This document shows positions 33,564-41,735 of a stretch of 64,000 nucleotides of DNA, piece by piece. The notes under the pieces were generated by a model. That model saw nothing but the letters and a program-made list of their open reading frames with translations, was not told where the DNA came from and did no database searches. The translations under genes and the position numbers were made by a program. This DNA is from an uncultured Bacteroidales bacterium (GTDB lineage: Bacteria; Bacteroidota; Bacteroidia; Bacteroidales; UBA932), in NCBI GenBank assembly GCA_900316955.1, contig ONEX01000001.1, forward strand, positions 164,953 to 228,952, given 5' to 3'. How positions within the stretch are numbered: the first letter of the stretch is position 1; every line of letters begins with the position of its first letter.

Positions 33564-34130
33564 ATGTTACCGAGAGCGAAAGAAATTGTGGAGGCCGCCG
33601 GCCTCAAGATGCAGGATGCGGTGGACTTCCTGGAGGAAGACCTCAAGAACTACCGCGTAGGCAAGGCTACCCCGGCCATCTTCAACGGTGTGACGGTGGA
33701 CTATTACGGGACGGCTACGCCGCTGAACCAGGTCGCTTCCATCACGACCCCGGATGCGAAGACCATCGCCATCCAGCCGTGGGAGCGCAACATGATTTCC
33801 AAGATCGAGAAGGCCATCCTGGACGCCAACGTGGGCCTGACCCCGTCCAACAACGGCGAGATTATCCGCTGCGTGGTGCCCGCCCTCACCGAGGAGCGCC
33901 GCCGCGAGCTGATCAAGAAGGCCAAGGCGCAGGGCGAGACGACGAAGGTGACGGTACGCAACGCCCGCCGCGACGGCATCGACCTCCTGAAGAAGGCCCA
34001 GAAGAACGAAGGCCTGTCCGAGGACGGCGAAAAAGAGGGCGAGGAAGAGCTCCAGAAGGTCACCGACAAGTACGTCAAGGTCGTCGATGCGGTCATCGCC
34101 GAGAAGGAGAAAGAAATTCTCACCGTCTAG
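33564..34130 (+). CDS. frr: ribosome recycling factor
   Basis: 188 residues, full length. Start at 33564 (MLPRAKEIVEAAGLKMQDAV); the upstream in-frame extension runs through the promoter and terminator. Diagnostic segments: YRVGKATPAIFNGVTVDYYG, TPLNQVASITTPDAKTIAIQPWE, PALTEERRRELIKKAK and VTVRNARRDGIDLLKK. With EF-G it splits post-termination ribosomes. Confidence 0.97.
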   Translation: MLPRAKEIVEAAGLKMQDAVDFLEEDLKNYRVGKATPAIFNGVTVDYYGTATPLNQVASITTPDAKTIAIQPWERNMISKIEKAILDANVGLTPSNNGEIIRCVVPALTEERRRELIKKAKAQGETTKVTVRNARRDGIDLLKKAQKNEGLSEDGEKEGEEELQKVTDKYVKVVDAVIAEKEKEILTV

Positions 34131-34131
34131 G

Positions 34132-34164
34132 CTTGGATTTTAAAATTATTTATTATACCTTTGT
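34132..34164 (+). promoter_or_regulatory. promoter of the pheA operon leader
   Basis: CTTG at 34132-34135, 20 nt, TACCTTTGT at 34156-34164. It lies directly after the frr stop and 20 nt before the leader peptide ATG. Confidence 0.75.
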
Positions 34165-34184
34165 CCGAACGAACTTTCAGACAA

Positions 34185-34235
34185 ATGCGATTTTACGACT
34201 ACGGTTTTTATAAGCGCTATTATCAGCACCGATAA
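34185..34235 (+). CDS. Phe/Tyr-rich leader peptide
   Basis: A 16-codon ORF encoding MRFYDYGFYKRYYQHR: two Phe and five Tyr, 7 of 16 residues aromatic. It precedes mutually exclusive hairpins and pheA, whose operon makes Phe and Tyr. The composition fits sensing of both charged tRNA-Phe and tRNA-Tyr by stalling ribosomes. Confidence 0.88.
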   Translation: MRFYDYGFYKRYYQHR

Positions 34236-34308
34236 TAGACCGGACGTCGTATCATCATAGGTATACATGATTTATGTTGGGCTGTCCGGAAGCGGATGGC
34301 CCTTTTTT
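34195..34308 (+). promoter_or_regulatory. Phe/Tyr attenuator
   Basis: Terminator: GGGCTGTCCG (34279-34288) with CGGATGGCCC (34293-34302, two G-U pairs) and T6 (34303-34308). Antiterminator: CCGGAC (34240-34245) pairs with GTCCGG (34284-34289). Competing leader structure: ACGAC (34195-34199) and CGGT (34202-34205) can pair with GTCGT (34246-34250) and ACCG (34239-34242), enclosing the perfect hairpin CTATTATC/GATAATAG (34217-34224, 34231-34238) that spans the Tyr-Tyr codons and stop. A stalled ribosome would free CCGGAC for antitermination. Confidence 0.82.
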
Positions 34309-34318
34309 GTACTGGTTC

Positions 34319-35137
34319 ATGAAAAAAGTAGCGATTCTGGGACGTCGGGGAAGTTTCCACGAAGAGGCCGCCCTGGCCTTCTATCAGGACATCCCGCTGG
34401 AACTCAAGGGGTTCGACAGCTTCGAGAAGATGCTGGCGGCCTATGATTCGGCCGAGGTGGACTCCGTCGTCGTCGCGGTCGAGAACACCCTTTCCGGCGG
34501 ACTGGTCCGGAACCTGGAACTGATCCATTCCGGCGGCTACCAGGTCGTCGGCGAGGTGCATATCCCCATCCATCAGTACCTGATGGCGCTGCCCGGCGAG
34601 ACCCTGGAGTCCATCCGGGAAGTCCGTTCCCACGAGATGGCCCTCTACCAGACCCGCTCGTATCTCGAGAAGCATTTCCCCGGGATTCCCCAGGTCCAGG
34701 CGTCCAGCACGGTGGCCGCCGCGCAGGAAATCGCGGACGGGCAGCTGAAGGGCGTGGCCGCCGTGGCCTCCCGCCTGGCCGCCCAGGAATACGGGCTGGA
34801 AATCCTGGCCCGGGAAATCGAGTCCTTCAAGGAAAACCGGACGCGCTTCTTCGTGCTGGACCGCTATTTCCGGCCGGAGAAGGCCGACAAGGCCTCCTGG
34901 TGCTTCACGCTGCCGCACAAGGCCGGCGCCCTGGCCCAGATCCTGACCATCCTGTCCTTCTACGAGATGAACCTGACCCGCATCCAGTCGCTGCCCATCC
35001 CGGGCTGCCCGTGGGAATATTTCTTCTACGCCGACATCCGGTTCGACGATTCCGTCCGCTACCGCCAGGCGCTGTCGGCGGTCCGGCCCCTCCTGGCCGA
35101 CCTGGATATCATGGGTATCTACAAAGGAAGTTTTTGA
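34319..35137 (+). CDS. pheA: prephenate dehydratase
   Basis: 272 residues from ATG 34319 (MKKVAILGRRGSFHEEAA). A periplasmic-binding-protein-like catalytic domain (residues 1-180: VVVAVENTLSGG, HQYLMALPG, ENRTRFFVL with the conserved TRF) and a C-terminal ACT domain (KAGALAQILTILSFYEMNLTRIQSLP...) for Phe feedback inhibition. No chorismate mutase domain; that activity lies in the last gene of the operon. The ATG lies 10 nt after the attenuator T-tract. Confidence 0.95.
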   Translation: MKKVAILGRRGSFHEEAALAFYQDIPLELKGFDSFEKMLAAYDSAEVDSVVVAVENTLSGGLVRNLELIHSGGYQVVGEVHIPIHQYLMALPGETLESIREVRSHEMALYQTRSYLEKHFPGIPQVQASSTVAAAQEIADGQLKGVAAVASRLAAQEYGLEILAREIESFKENRTRFFVLDRYFRPEKADKASWCFTLPHKAGALAQILTILSFYEMNLTRIQSLPIPGCPWEYFFYADIRFDDSVRYRQALSAVRPLLADLDIMGIYKGSF

Positions 35138-35158
35138 GAACAAGTATATTTCCAAGCT

Positions 35159-36358
35159 ATGAGTGAAACGAGAGTGTCCAAAAGAATGACCCGCCTTTCC
35201 CCGTCCATGACCTTCGCCATGAACGCGTTGAGCAATGAACTGAAGGCCAAGGGAATCGATGTCGTGAACATGAGTCTGGGCGAACCCGACTTCAACACCC
35301 CGGACCATGTGAAAGCCGCTGCCAGTCAGGCGCTGGACGAGAATTATACGCACTATACCCCCGTGCCCGGCAGCGTTTCGCTGAAGAATGCAATCATCGG
35401 CAAGCTGCAGCGGGAAAACGGCCTGACCTACACCCCGGCGGAAATCCTGGTGTCGAACGGCGCCAAGCAGAGCCTGTGCAATGCGGTCATGGCCCTCGTC
35501 GACGAAGGGGACGAAGTGATCATCCCGGCGCCCTACTGGGTGAGCTATCCGCAGATGGTGCTCCTTGCGGGCGGCACTCCGGTTCATGTCGATACGGGAA
35601 TCGACCAGGATTACAAGATGACGCCCGAGCAGCTGGAGAAGGCGATCACCCCGCGGACCCGGATGCTCGTTCTCTGCTCGCCCAGCAATCCGTCGGGCGC
35701 CGTGTACTCGAAGGAGGAGCTGGAGGCCCTGTCCGCCGTGATTCTCCGGCACGAAGGCCTGCTGGTCCTCTCCGACGAGATTTATGAGCACCTGAACTAT
35801 GTGGGCGCCCACGCCTCCATCGCGTCCTGCCCGGGGATGTGGGAGCGTACCATCGTGGTGAACGGCGTCTCCAAGGCCTATGCGATGACCGGCTGGCGCA
35901 TCGGCTTCCTGGCCGCCCCGAAGTGGATCGTCTCCGCTTGCAACATGCTCCAGGGACAGTACACCAGCGGCCCTTGCTCCGTCAGCCAGAAGGCGGCGGA
36001 AGCGGCCTGGAACGGCCCGCAGGATTGTGTCGAGGAGATGCGGCTGGCCTTCAAGCGCCGCAGGAACCTGCTGGTGGGCCTGCTCCGCGAGATCCCGGGC
36101 CTGGAAGTGGCCCTTCCCGAAGGAGCCTTCTACCTGTTCCCGAAATGCTCCTCTTTCTTCGGGAAGACGGACGGCACGCGGGTGATCAAGACGAGCACCG
36201 ACCTGGCGATGTACCTGCTGGAAGTGGGTCACGTGGCCACCGTGGGCGGCGACGCCTTCGGCGCTCCGGACTATTTCCGGCTGTCCTACGCCACCTCGGA
36301 GGAGAACATCGCGGAAGGCGCGAAGCGGATCGCGAAAGCGCTGGCTCTCTTGAAATAG
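35159..36358 (+). CDS. class I/II aminotransferase (AspC/prephenate aminotransferase-like)
   Basis: 399 residues. PLP Lys in VVNGVSKAYAMTGWRIGF; CSPSNPSGAVYS and SDEIYEHLNY are the fold-type I signatures; Arg in FRLSYATSEENI binds the substrate carboxylate. Position between pheA and tyrA suggests transamination of phenylpyruvate/hydroxyphenylpyruvate or prephenate, though sequence resembles general aspartate aminotransferases. It begins 21 nt after pheA. Confidence 0.93.
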   Translation: MSETRVSKRMTRLSPSMTFAMNALSNELKAKGIDVVNMSLGEPDFNTPDHVKAAASQALDENYTHYTPVPGSVSLKNAIIGKLQRENGLTYTPAEILVSNGAKQSLCNAVMALVDEGDEVIIPAPYWVSYPQMVLLAGGTPVHVDTGIDQDYKMTPEQLEKAITPRTRMLVLCSPSNPSGAVYSKEELEALSAVILRHEGLLVLSDEIYEHLNYVGAHASIASCPGMWERTIVVNGVSKAYAMTGWRIGFLAAPKWIVSACNMLQGQYTSGPCSVSQKAAEAAWNGPQDCVEEMRLAFKRRRNLLVGLLREIPGLEVALPEGAFYLFPKCSSFFGKTDGTRVIKTSTDLAMYLLEVGHVATVGGDAFGAPDYFRLSYATSEENIAEGAKRIAKALALLK

Positions 36359-36365
36359 CGGAACG

Positions 36366-37232
36366 ATGGAAACGAATCGGACGATAGGAATCGTGGGCCT
36401 GGGCCTGATCGGCGGGTCCCTGGCCGTGGACCTGCGCGCCCGCGGCTACGCCTCCCGTTTCATCGGGACGGACAAGAATCCGCTGAACGCGGAAGCGGCT
36501 TGCCGACTTGGCCTCGTGGACCGCGTGGCCTCTTTGGAGGAATGTATCGAGGAAAGCGACATCATCGTGGTGTCCGTCCCGGTCAGTGCGGCCGCGGGCA
36601 TCATCCATACGGTACTGGACACGTTCAAGGACAAGGGGTACACGGACAAGATTGTGATGGATGTCTGCTCCACCAAGTCCCAGATCGCGGAACGGCTCAA
36701 GTACCACCCCTTCCGCAAGCGGTATGTGGCCACCCATCCGATGGCCGGTACCGAGCACAGCGGCCCCTGGGCGGCCCTGCCGGGGCTGTTCGATGCCCGC
36801 GCCTGCATCATCGCCGACCAGGACGAGTCCGACCCCGCCGCGGTTCGCGCGGTGGAGGAGCTGTACAAGGTCCTGAACATGCGGATCGTGTACATGACCT
36901 CGGATTCCCACGACGTGCATACCGCGTTCGTCTCGCACCTCTCCCACGTCACCTCCTTCGCCCTGGCCCTGACGGTCCTGGACAAGGAGCGCGACGAGAA
37001 GCACATCTTCGACCTCGCGTCCGGCGGTTTTTCCTCCACCGTCCGCCTGGCGAAGTCCAACGCCGACATGTGGGTCCCCATCTTCATGCAGAACCGGGAC
37101 AATCTCCTGCGCGTGATCGACGCCTACATGGAAAAGATGCAGGACTTCCGGGAGGCGATCGACCAGTATGACGAAGACAAGGTCCGCGCGCTCATCGACG
37201 AGGCGAACCGGATCAAGAAGATTATCAGATAG
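36366..37232 (+). CDS. tyrA: prephenate dehydrogenase
   Basis: 288 residues. NAD-binding IGIVGLGLIGGSLAVDL, DVCSTKSQI, catalytic His region HPMAGTEHSG and FVSHLSHVTSFALA. It oxidatively decarboxylates prephenate to hydroxyphenylpyruvate for tyrosine. No C-terminal ACT domain is evident. It begins 7 nt after the aminotransferase; its stop codon overlaps the start of a 27-bp palindromic repeat. Confidence 0.94.
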   Translation: METNRTIGIVGLGLIGGSLAVDLRARGYASRFIGTDKNPLNAEAACRLGLVDRVASLEECIEESDIIVVSVPVSAAAGIIHTVLDTFKDKGYTDKIVMDVCSTKSQIAERLKYHPFRKRYVATHPMAGTEHSGPWAALPGLFDARACIIADQDESDPAAVRAVEELYKVLNMRIVYMTSDSHDVHTAFVSHLSHVTSFALALTVLDKERDEKHIFDLASGGFSSTVRLAKSNADMWVPIFMQNRDNLLRVIDAYMEKMQDFREAIDQYDEDKVRALIDEANRIKKIIR

Positions 37233-37257
37233 ATTCCGGGTCAAGCCCGGAATGAGG
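37231..37257. repeat. single copy of the 28-bp palindromic element
   Basis: Identical over 27 bp to copy A inside atpG (22209-22235), with hairpin ATTCCGGG/CCCGGAAT. It occupies nearly the whole tyrA-aroF gap, beginning within the tyrA stop codon and ending 7 nt before the aroF ATG, so in mRNA the hairpin sits directly upstream of the start. Confidence 0.85.
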
Positions 37258-37264
37258 TAGTATT

Positions 37265-38365
37265 ATGGCAAAGACATTGGATATCGTCCCCGTCGGTGAA
37301 TGGGGATTCTTCACGCTCCCGCGGCCGATGGTGATCGCGGGCCCGTGCAGCGCGGAAAGCGAAGAGCAGGTCCTGGAAACGGCCCGCGGCCTCGCGGCCT
37401 GGGGCATCCACATGTTCCGGGCGGGCATCTGGAAACCCCGCACGCACCCGGGCTGCTTCGAAGGCGTGGGCACCCCCGGTCTCAAGTGGCTGAAGAAGGT
37501 GAAGGCGGAGACCGGCATGAAGGTCTGCACCGAAGTCGCGAACGAGAAGCATGTGTACGAGTGCCTCAAGCACGGAGTCGACATGCTCTGGATCGGCGCC
37601 CGCACGAGCGCGAACCCCTTCCTGATGCAGGAGATCGCCGACGCCCTCCAGGATACGGACATCCCGGTCCTGGTGAAGAATCCGGTCAATCCGGACCTGG
37701 ACCTATGGATCGGCGCCCTGGAGCGCCTGAACCGCGCCGGCGTCCGGAAACTCGGCGTCATCCACCGCGGCTTCTCCACGATCAGCAGCCGGCCTTACCG
37801 CAACGCGCCGGGCTGGCAAATCGCCGTCGAACTCCGCACCCGCATCCCGGAGCTCCCCATCTTCGCTGACCCGTCCCACATGGGCGGTGACCGGAAATAC
37901 CTGCAGGAACTGTCCCAGCGGGCGATGGACCTGGGTTTCGAGGGCCTGATGATCGAGTCGCACTGCAATCCGGCCGTCGCCCTGTCCGACGCCAAGCAGC
38001 AGCTGGTCCCGTCGGAACTGCAGACGCTCATCGAGAGCCTCATCATCCGCGAGAAGGACTCCGTGGACGAGGATTACCGCGAGGGAATCGGCCAGCTCCG
38101 TTCCCGGATCGACTATATCGACGAAGACCTCCTCAAGGAGTTCGGCGCCCGGATGGAGGTGAGCCGGAAGATCGGCGCCTACAAGCGCGACCACAACGTG
38201 GCCATCGTCCAGACCACCCGCTGGGACGCGGTCATGGAGGGGATGAAAGAAAAAGCCCGTGCGTACGGGCTTTCGGAAAAGTTCATCGAAGACGTGTTCA
38301 ACGCCATCCACGAGGAATCCATCAGGATTCAGAACGGAGTCCTCTCAGAAGGTCCAGAAGCGTAG
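37265..38365 (+). CDS. aroF: bifunctional DAHP synthase / chorismate mutase
   Basis: 366 residues. Residues 1-265 form a KDPG-aldolase-type DAHP synthase (PMVIAGPCSAES, MFRAGIWKPRTHP, KLGVIHRGFST, PIFADPSHMGGD). Residues about 275-360 are a type II (AroQ) chorismate mutase (LRSRIDYIDEDLLKEFGARMEVSRKIGAYK). It feeds chorismate to prephenate and on to PheA and TyrA encoded upstream, so the attenuated operon covers both ends of the pathway. Its last 44 nt overlap the convergent lpxK gene. Confidence 0.95.
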   Translation: MAKTLDIVPVGEWGFFTLPRPMVIAGPCSAESEEQVLETARGLAAWGIHMFRAGIWKPRTHPGCFEGVGTPGLKWLKKVKAETGMKVCTEVANEKHVYECLKHGVDMLWIGARTSANPFLMQEIADALQDTDIPVLVKNPVNPDLDLWIGALERLNRAGVRKLGVIHRGFSTISSRPYRNAPGWQIAVELRTRIPELPIFADPSHMGGDRKYLQELSQRAMDLGFEGLMIESHCNPAVALSDAKQQLVPSELQTLIESLIIREKDSVDEDYREGIGQLRSRIDYIDEDLLKEFGARMEVSRKIGAYKRDHNVAIVQTTRWDAVMEGMKEKARAYGLSEKFIEDVFNAIHEESIRIQNGVLSEGPEA

Positions 38366-39464
38366 TCTCGAAGATCTCCTGCTCCGCCGGGGAGAGGAAC
38401 TGGATATTGATCGGTACCTGGAACAAGCGCTTGCGCAGGGTTTCGGGTACCTTTTTCGTATCCACGATGCGCTGGGCGTCCTTCTCCGTGGTGGCGACGC
38501 AGGCCGTCGGAAACTCCTGCACGGCGCGCGCGACCTTGGCGATGTCGCCGTTGGTGTACTTGTGATGGTCCGGGAACGAGAAACGCTTGACTTCCTTGTA
38601 CTTGTCGGAGAGGTAGGCCCTGAGGGGCATGTCCTTGGCGATGCCGGTGAACAGGATGAGGCGCTGGGCGTACATGAAGCGGCTGTCGGCCTCCTCCGGG
38701 AACACCGGGACCATGGGCTCGTAGCCGATGGTGGTGAACAGGACGGTCTGCTGCTTCTCCTTGCCCCGGCGGAGTTTCCGGGTGCCGGTGCAGGTGGCCG
38801 TGCTGTAGTTCTCGACGCCCAGCTGCTTGGCCCATTTCCCCTTCTCCCACTCGTCCAGGTAGGACGGGCACTTGGTGACGATGACCATGTCCGCCGCCTT
38901 CAGGCGGGAAGGGAGGTCGCGGAGGCGGCCCCAGGGCATGAGCTTGTCCTTCTGCACGGGGCGGTTGTAATCGACCAGGACGATGTTCACGTCGGCCTTG
39001 AGCCGGCGGTACTGGAAGGCGTCGTCCAGGACGATCAGGTCCGCTTCCGGGACGGTCTTGTCCAGGCAGTTCTTCGCTTTCTTGGAGGTCTGGAGCTCCT
39101 CGGGGTGGGTGAGGAAATGGCAGCCTTCCACCCGGTCCTTGTCCACGGCGACGGTCACGACGGGGAACTTCTTCGCGATCTGCAGCGGCTCGTCGCCGTA
39201 CAGGAGTGCGGTTCCGTCGCGGCCCACCTTCTGGAAGCCCTTGGACTTCCGCTTGTAGCCGCGGGAGAGGACGGCGATGTCGGAATAGGCCCAGTCATCG
39301 CTGCGGAGAAGCATCCGGAGGATCATCTCCGTGTGCGGGGTCTTGCCGGTGCCGCCTACGGTGATGTTGCCCACGCAAATGGTGGGAACATCCGCCCTAT
39401 ATGATTTCTTCCAACCCTTGTCGAACAGGAAATGCCTGATGGAGAGGATGATGCGGTAGATCAT
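38322..39464 (-). CDS. lpxK: tetraacyldisaccharide 4'-kinase
   Basis: 380 residues. A short hydrophobic N-terminus and P-loop in CVGNITVGGTGKTPHTE; VLSRGYKRKSKGF and LIVLDDAFQYRRLKADVNIVL are LpxK signatures. It phosphorylates the lipid A disaccharide at the inner membrane, so this organism builds LPS. It begins 6 nt after pfkA in the same orientation and overlaps aroF tail to tail by 44 bp. Confidence 0.95.
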   Translation of the reverse strand: MIYRIILSIRHFLFDKGWKKSYRADVPTICVGNITVGGTGKTPHTEMILRMLLRSDDWAYSDIAVLSRGYKRKSKGFQKVGRDGTALLYGDEPLQIAKKFPVVTVAVDKDRVEGCHFLTHPEELQTSKKAKNCLDKTVPEADLIVLDDAFQYRRLKADVNIVLVDYNRPVQKDKLMPWGRLRDLPSRLKAADMVIVTKCPSYLDEWEKGKWAKQLGVENYSTATCTGTRKLRRGKEKQQTVLFTTIGYEPMVPVFPEEADSRFMYAQRLILFTGIAKDMPLRAYLSDKYKEVKRFSFPDHHKYTNGDIAKVARAVQEFPTACVATTEKDAQRIVDTKKVPETLRKRLFQVPINIQFLSPAEQEIFETTLLDLLRGLRSES

Positions 39465-39470
39465 GGGGGA

Positions 39471-40460
39471 TTACATGGAAAGCACGTTGAGCACGGTGAT
39501 GAGCTCCTGGTTGATGGGCTTGTTCATCTTCACGGCCCGGGAGATGGGGACGTACACGATTTCGTCGTTCTTGATGCCCACCATGATGTTCCGCTGGCCC
39601 TCGAGCAGGGCCTCGATGGCGGCGTAGCCCATCCGGGACGCGAGGATCCGGTCGTAGGCCGACGGGGTGCCGCCCCGCTGCAGGTGGCCGAGGATGGTCA
39701 CCCGGGCGTCGAACTGGGGATATTCCTTCTTGACGCGCTCGGCATAGTAGAAGGCCCCGCCGACACCGTCCTTCTGCGCCTCGGAGACGAGGACGATGGC
39801 GCTGTTCTTCGACTTGCGCTTGCCCCGCTCGATGAAGTCCGCGAGCTGGTCCACGTCCGTCGCGCTCTCCGGGATGATCGCGGCTTCGGCGCCGGAGGCG
39901 ATGGCGCTGTTCTGCGCGAGGAAGCCCGCGTCGCGGCCCATCACCTCAATGAAGAAGATGCGGTCGTGGGAGTTCGCGGTGTCGCGGATCTTGTCCACGC
40001 ACTCGACGATGGTGTTCAGCGCGGAGTCGTAGCCGATGGTGGCGTCCGTCCCGTACAGGTCGTTGTCGATGGTGCCGGGAAGGCCGATGATGGGGATGTC
40101 GAACTCCCGCGCGAACAGCTGCGCGCCGGTGAGGGACCCGTTGCCGCCGATGACGATGAGGGCGTCGATCCCGGCCTCGACCATGTTCTCGTGGGCGATC
40201 TTCCGGCCTTTCGGGGTCATGAAATCCTTGCAGCGGGCGGTCTTGAGGATGGTGCCGCCGCGCTGGATGGTGTTGGACACCGAGGAGGAGGTGAACTTCA
40301 GGAACTCCTTGTCGATCAGGCCCTGGTAGCCTCGCTGGATGCCGATGACGTTGATGTTGTTGAAGCGGGCGGTGCGCGTGACGGCGCGGATGGCGGCGTT
40401 CATTCCGGGGGCGTCGCCTCCCGAAGTGAGGATGCCGATGGTCTTGATATGTTTTTCCAT
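39471..40460 (-). CDS. pfkA: ATP-dependent 6-phosphofructokinase
   Basis: 329 residues from ATG 40460 ([21 protein letters not shown]). [31 protein letters not shown] (catalytic Asp region), [12 protein letters not shown] and [15 protein letters not shown] mark an ATP-PFK; the Gly of GGNGS favours ATP over pyrophosphate as donor. Key glycolytic enzyme. The -7 box TATCTTTGT (40483-40491, minus) is 22 nt upstream. Confidence 0.96.
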   Translation of the reverse strand: MEKHIKTIGILTSGGDAPGMNAAIRAVTRTARFNNINVIGIQRGYQGLIDKEFLKFTSSSVSNTIQRGGTILKTARCKDFMTPKGRKIAHENMVEAGIDALIVIGGNGSLTGAQLFAREFDIPIIGLPGTIDNDLYGTDATIGYDSALNTIVECVDKIRDTANSHDRIFFIEVMGRDAGFLAQNSAIASGAEAAIIPESATDVDQLADFIERGKRKSKNSAIVLVSEAQKDGVGGAFYYAERVKKEYPQFDARVTILGHLQRGGTPSAYDRILASRMGYAAIEALLEGQRNIMVGIKNDEIVYVPISRAVKMNKPINQELITVLNVLSM

Positions 40461-40502
40461 GGCGGGATCAGATTTAAATCCCACAAAGATAAGAAAAATG
40501 CG

Positions 40503-41534
40503 TCAAATTCCGTACGCCGATTCCGCCGCCGGCGCCTCTTCTCCCCATCTTTCCGCGACATAGTCCAGGGTGCGGAGGATTTCGTCGGGGTCCTTGGAGG
40601 TGACGAGCTTGATGCGGGTTTCCTTGAAGCCGGGGAGGCCCTTGAAGTAGCAGGACAGGTGGCGGCGCATTTCCAGGACGCCGGTGACGGGACCCTTGAG
40701 GTCCAGGGACAGACCGAAGTGCCGCTTGGCGAGGGCCACGCGGTCGCGGACGTTCATCGGCGGCATCTCCTCGCCGGTGTCCAGCAGGTGGCGGATTTCC
40801 GTGAAGATCCAGGGATGGCCGAAGCTCGCGCGGCCCACCATGATCCCGTCCACGCCGTAGCGGTCGAACATCTCCTTCGCGCGCTGCGCGGAATTGATGT
40901 CGCCGTTGCCGATGATGGGAATGTGCATCCGGGGGTTGTTCTTGACTTCGCCGATGAGGGTCCAGTCGGCCTCGCCCTTGTACATCTGGCAGCGGGTGCG
41001 GCCGTGGATGGTGAGGGCTTGGACGCCCACGTCCTGCAGCCTTTCGGCGAGGTCCACGATGATCTTGGAACTGTCGTCCCAGCCCAGGCGGGTCTTCACC
41101 GTGACGGGCGTCTTGACGGCTTCCACGACGGCTTTCGTGATGGCGACGAGCTTGTCCGGCTCGCGCATCATGCCGCTGCCGGCGCCCCGGCCCGCGATCT
41201 TCGACACCGGGCAGCCCCAGTTGATGTCGATCGTGTCGGCCCCGTGCCCGCCGGCGAGCTCCGCCGCGCGGTCGGCCATCCGGGCCGCATCGACCATCGA
41301 CTCGGGGATGTGCCCGTAGATTTGGATCGCGACGGGGGATTCCTCCTCGAGGGTGCGCATCTTGGCGATGGCCTTCGACGCGTCGCGGATGAGCCCGTCC
41401 GAGGGGACGAACTCGGTCGTGACCATCGACGCCCCGGCCTCGCGGCACAGGATGCGGAAGGACGCGTCCGTCACGTCCTCCATCGGCGCCAGCACCACGG
41501 GGCGCTCGCCCAGGTCGATGTCCGCAATCTTCAT
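40503..41534 (-). CDS. tRNA-dihydrouridine synthase
   Basis: 343 residues from ATG 41534 (MKIADIDLGERPVVLAPMED). FMN-binding TIM barrel: APMEDVTDASFRIL, catalytic Cys in INWGCPVSKIAGRGAG, VKTRLGW, IHGRTRCQMYKGEADW and PIIGNGDI. DusB-like by overall similarity. It reduces uridines in tRNA D-loops. The -7 box TATCTTTGC (41541-41549, minus) ends 6 nt before the ATG, another nearly leaderless mRNA. Confidence 0.93.
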   Translation of the reverse strand: MKIADIDLGERPVVLAPMEDVTDASFRILCREAGASMVTTEFVPSDGLIRDASKAIAKMRTLEEESPVAIQIYGHIPESMVDAARMADRAAELAGGHGADTIDINWGCPVSKIAGRGAGSGMMREPDKLVAITKAVVEAVKTPVTVKTRLGWDDSSKIIVDLAERLQDVGVQALTIHGRTRCQMYKGEADWTLIGEVKNNPRMHIPIIGNGDINSAQRAKEMFDRYGVDGIMVGRASFGHPWIFTEIRHLLDTGEEMPPMNVRDRVALAKRHFGLSLDLKGPVTGVLEMRRHLSCYFKGLPGFKETRIKLVTSKDPDEILRTLDYVAERWGEEAPAAESAYGI

Positions 41535-41636
41535 GGCGGTGCAAAGATACGGAAAAAATGAGATTTCTGCTTTCTTGCAATTTATAAGTAAAATTGTCAA
41601 AAATTGGTGGATTTTTGTTCAAAATATCCCTTTTTA

Positions 41637-41669
41637 TTTGCTTTTCATAAGATGAAAGGGTAAATTCGC
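41637..41669 (+). promoter_or_regulatory. promoter of the SusCD operon
   Basis: TTTG at 41637-41640, 20 nt, then TAAATTCGC at 41661-41669 (one mismatch from TAnnTTTGC). The 5' leader to the ATG is about 60 nt. The upstream part of the 201-bp gap is AT-rich and holds no other signal beyond the dus promoter. Confidence 0.65.
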
Positions 41670-41735
41670 GGCCGCAAAATTTGTTCTTGCGACGAGAACC
41701 TAAACGATAAATACCAACCAAATTTTATCAACATA

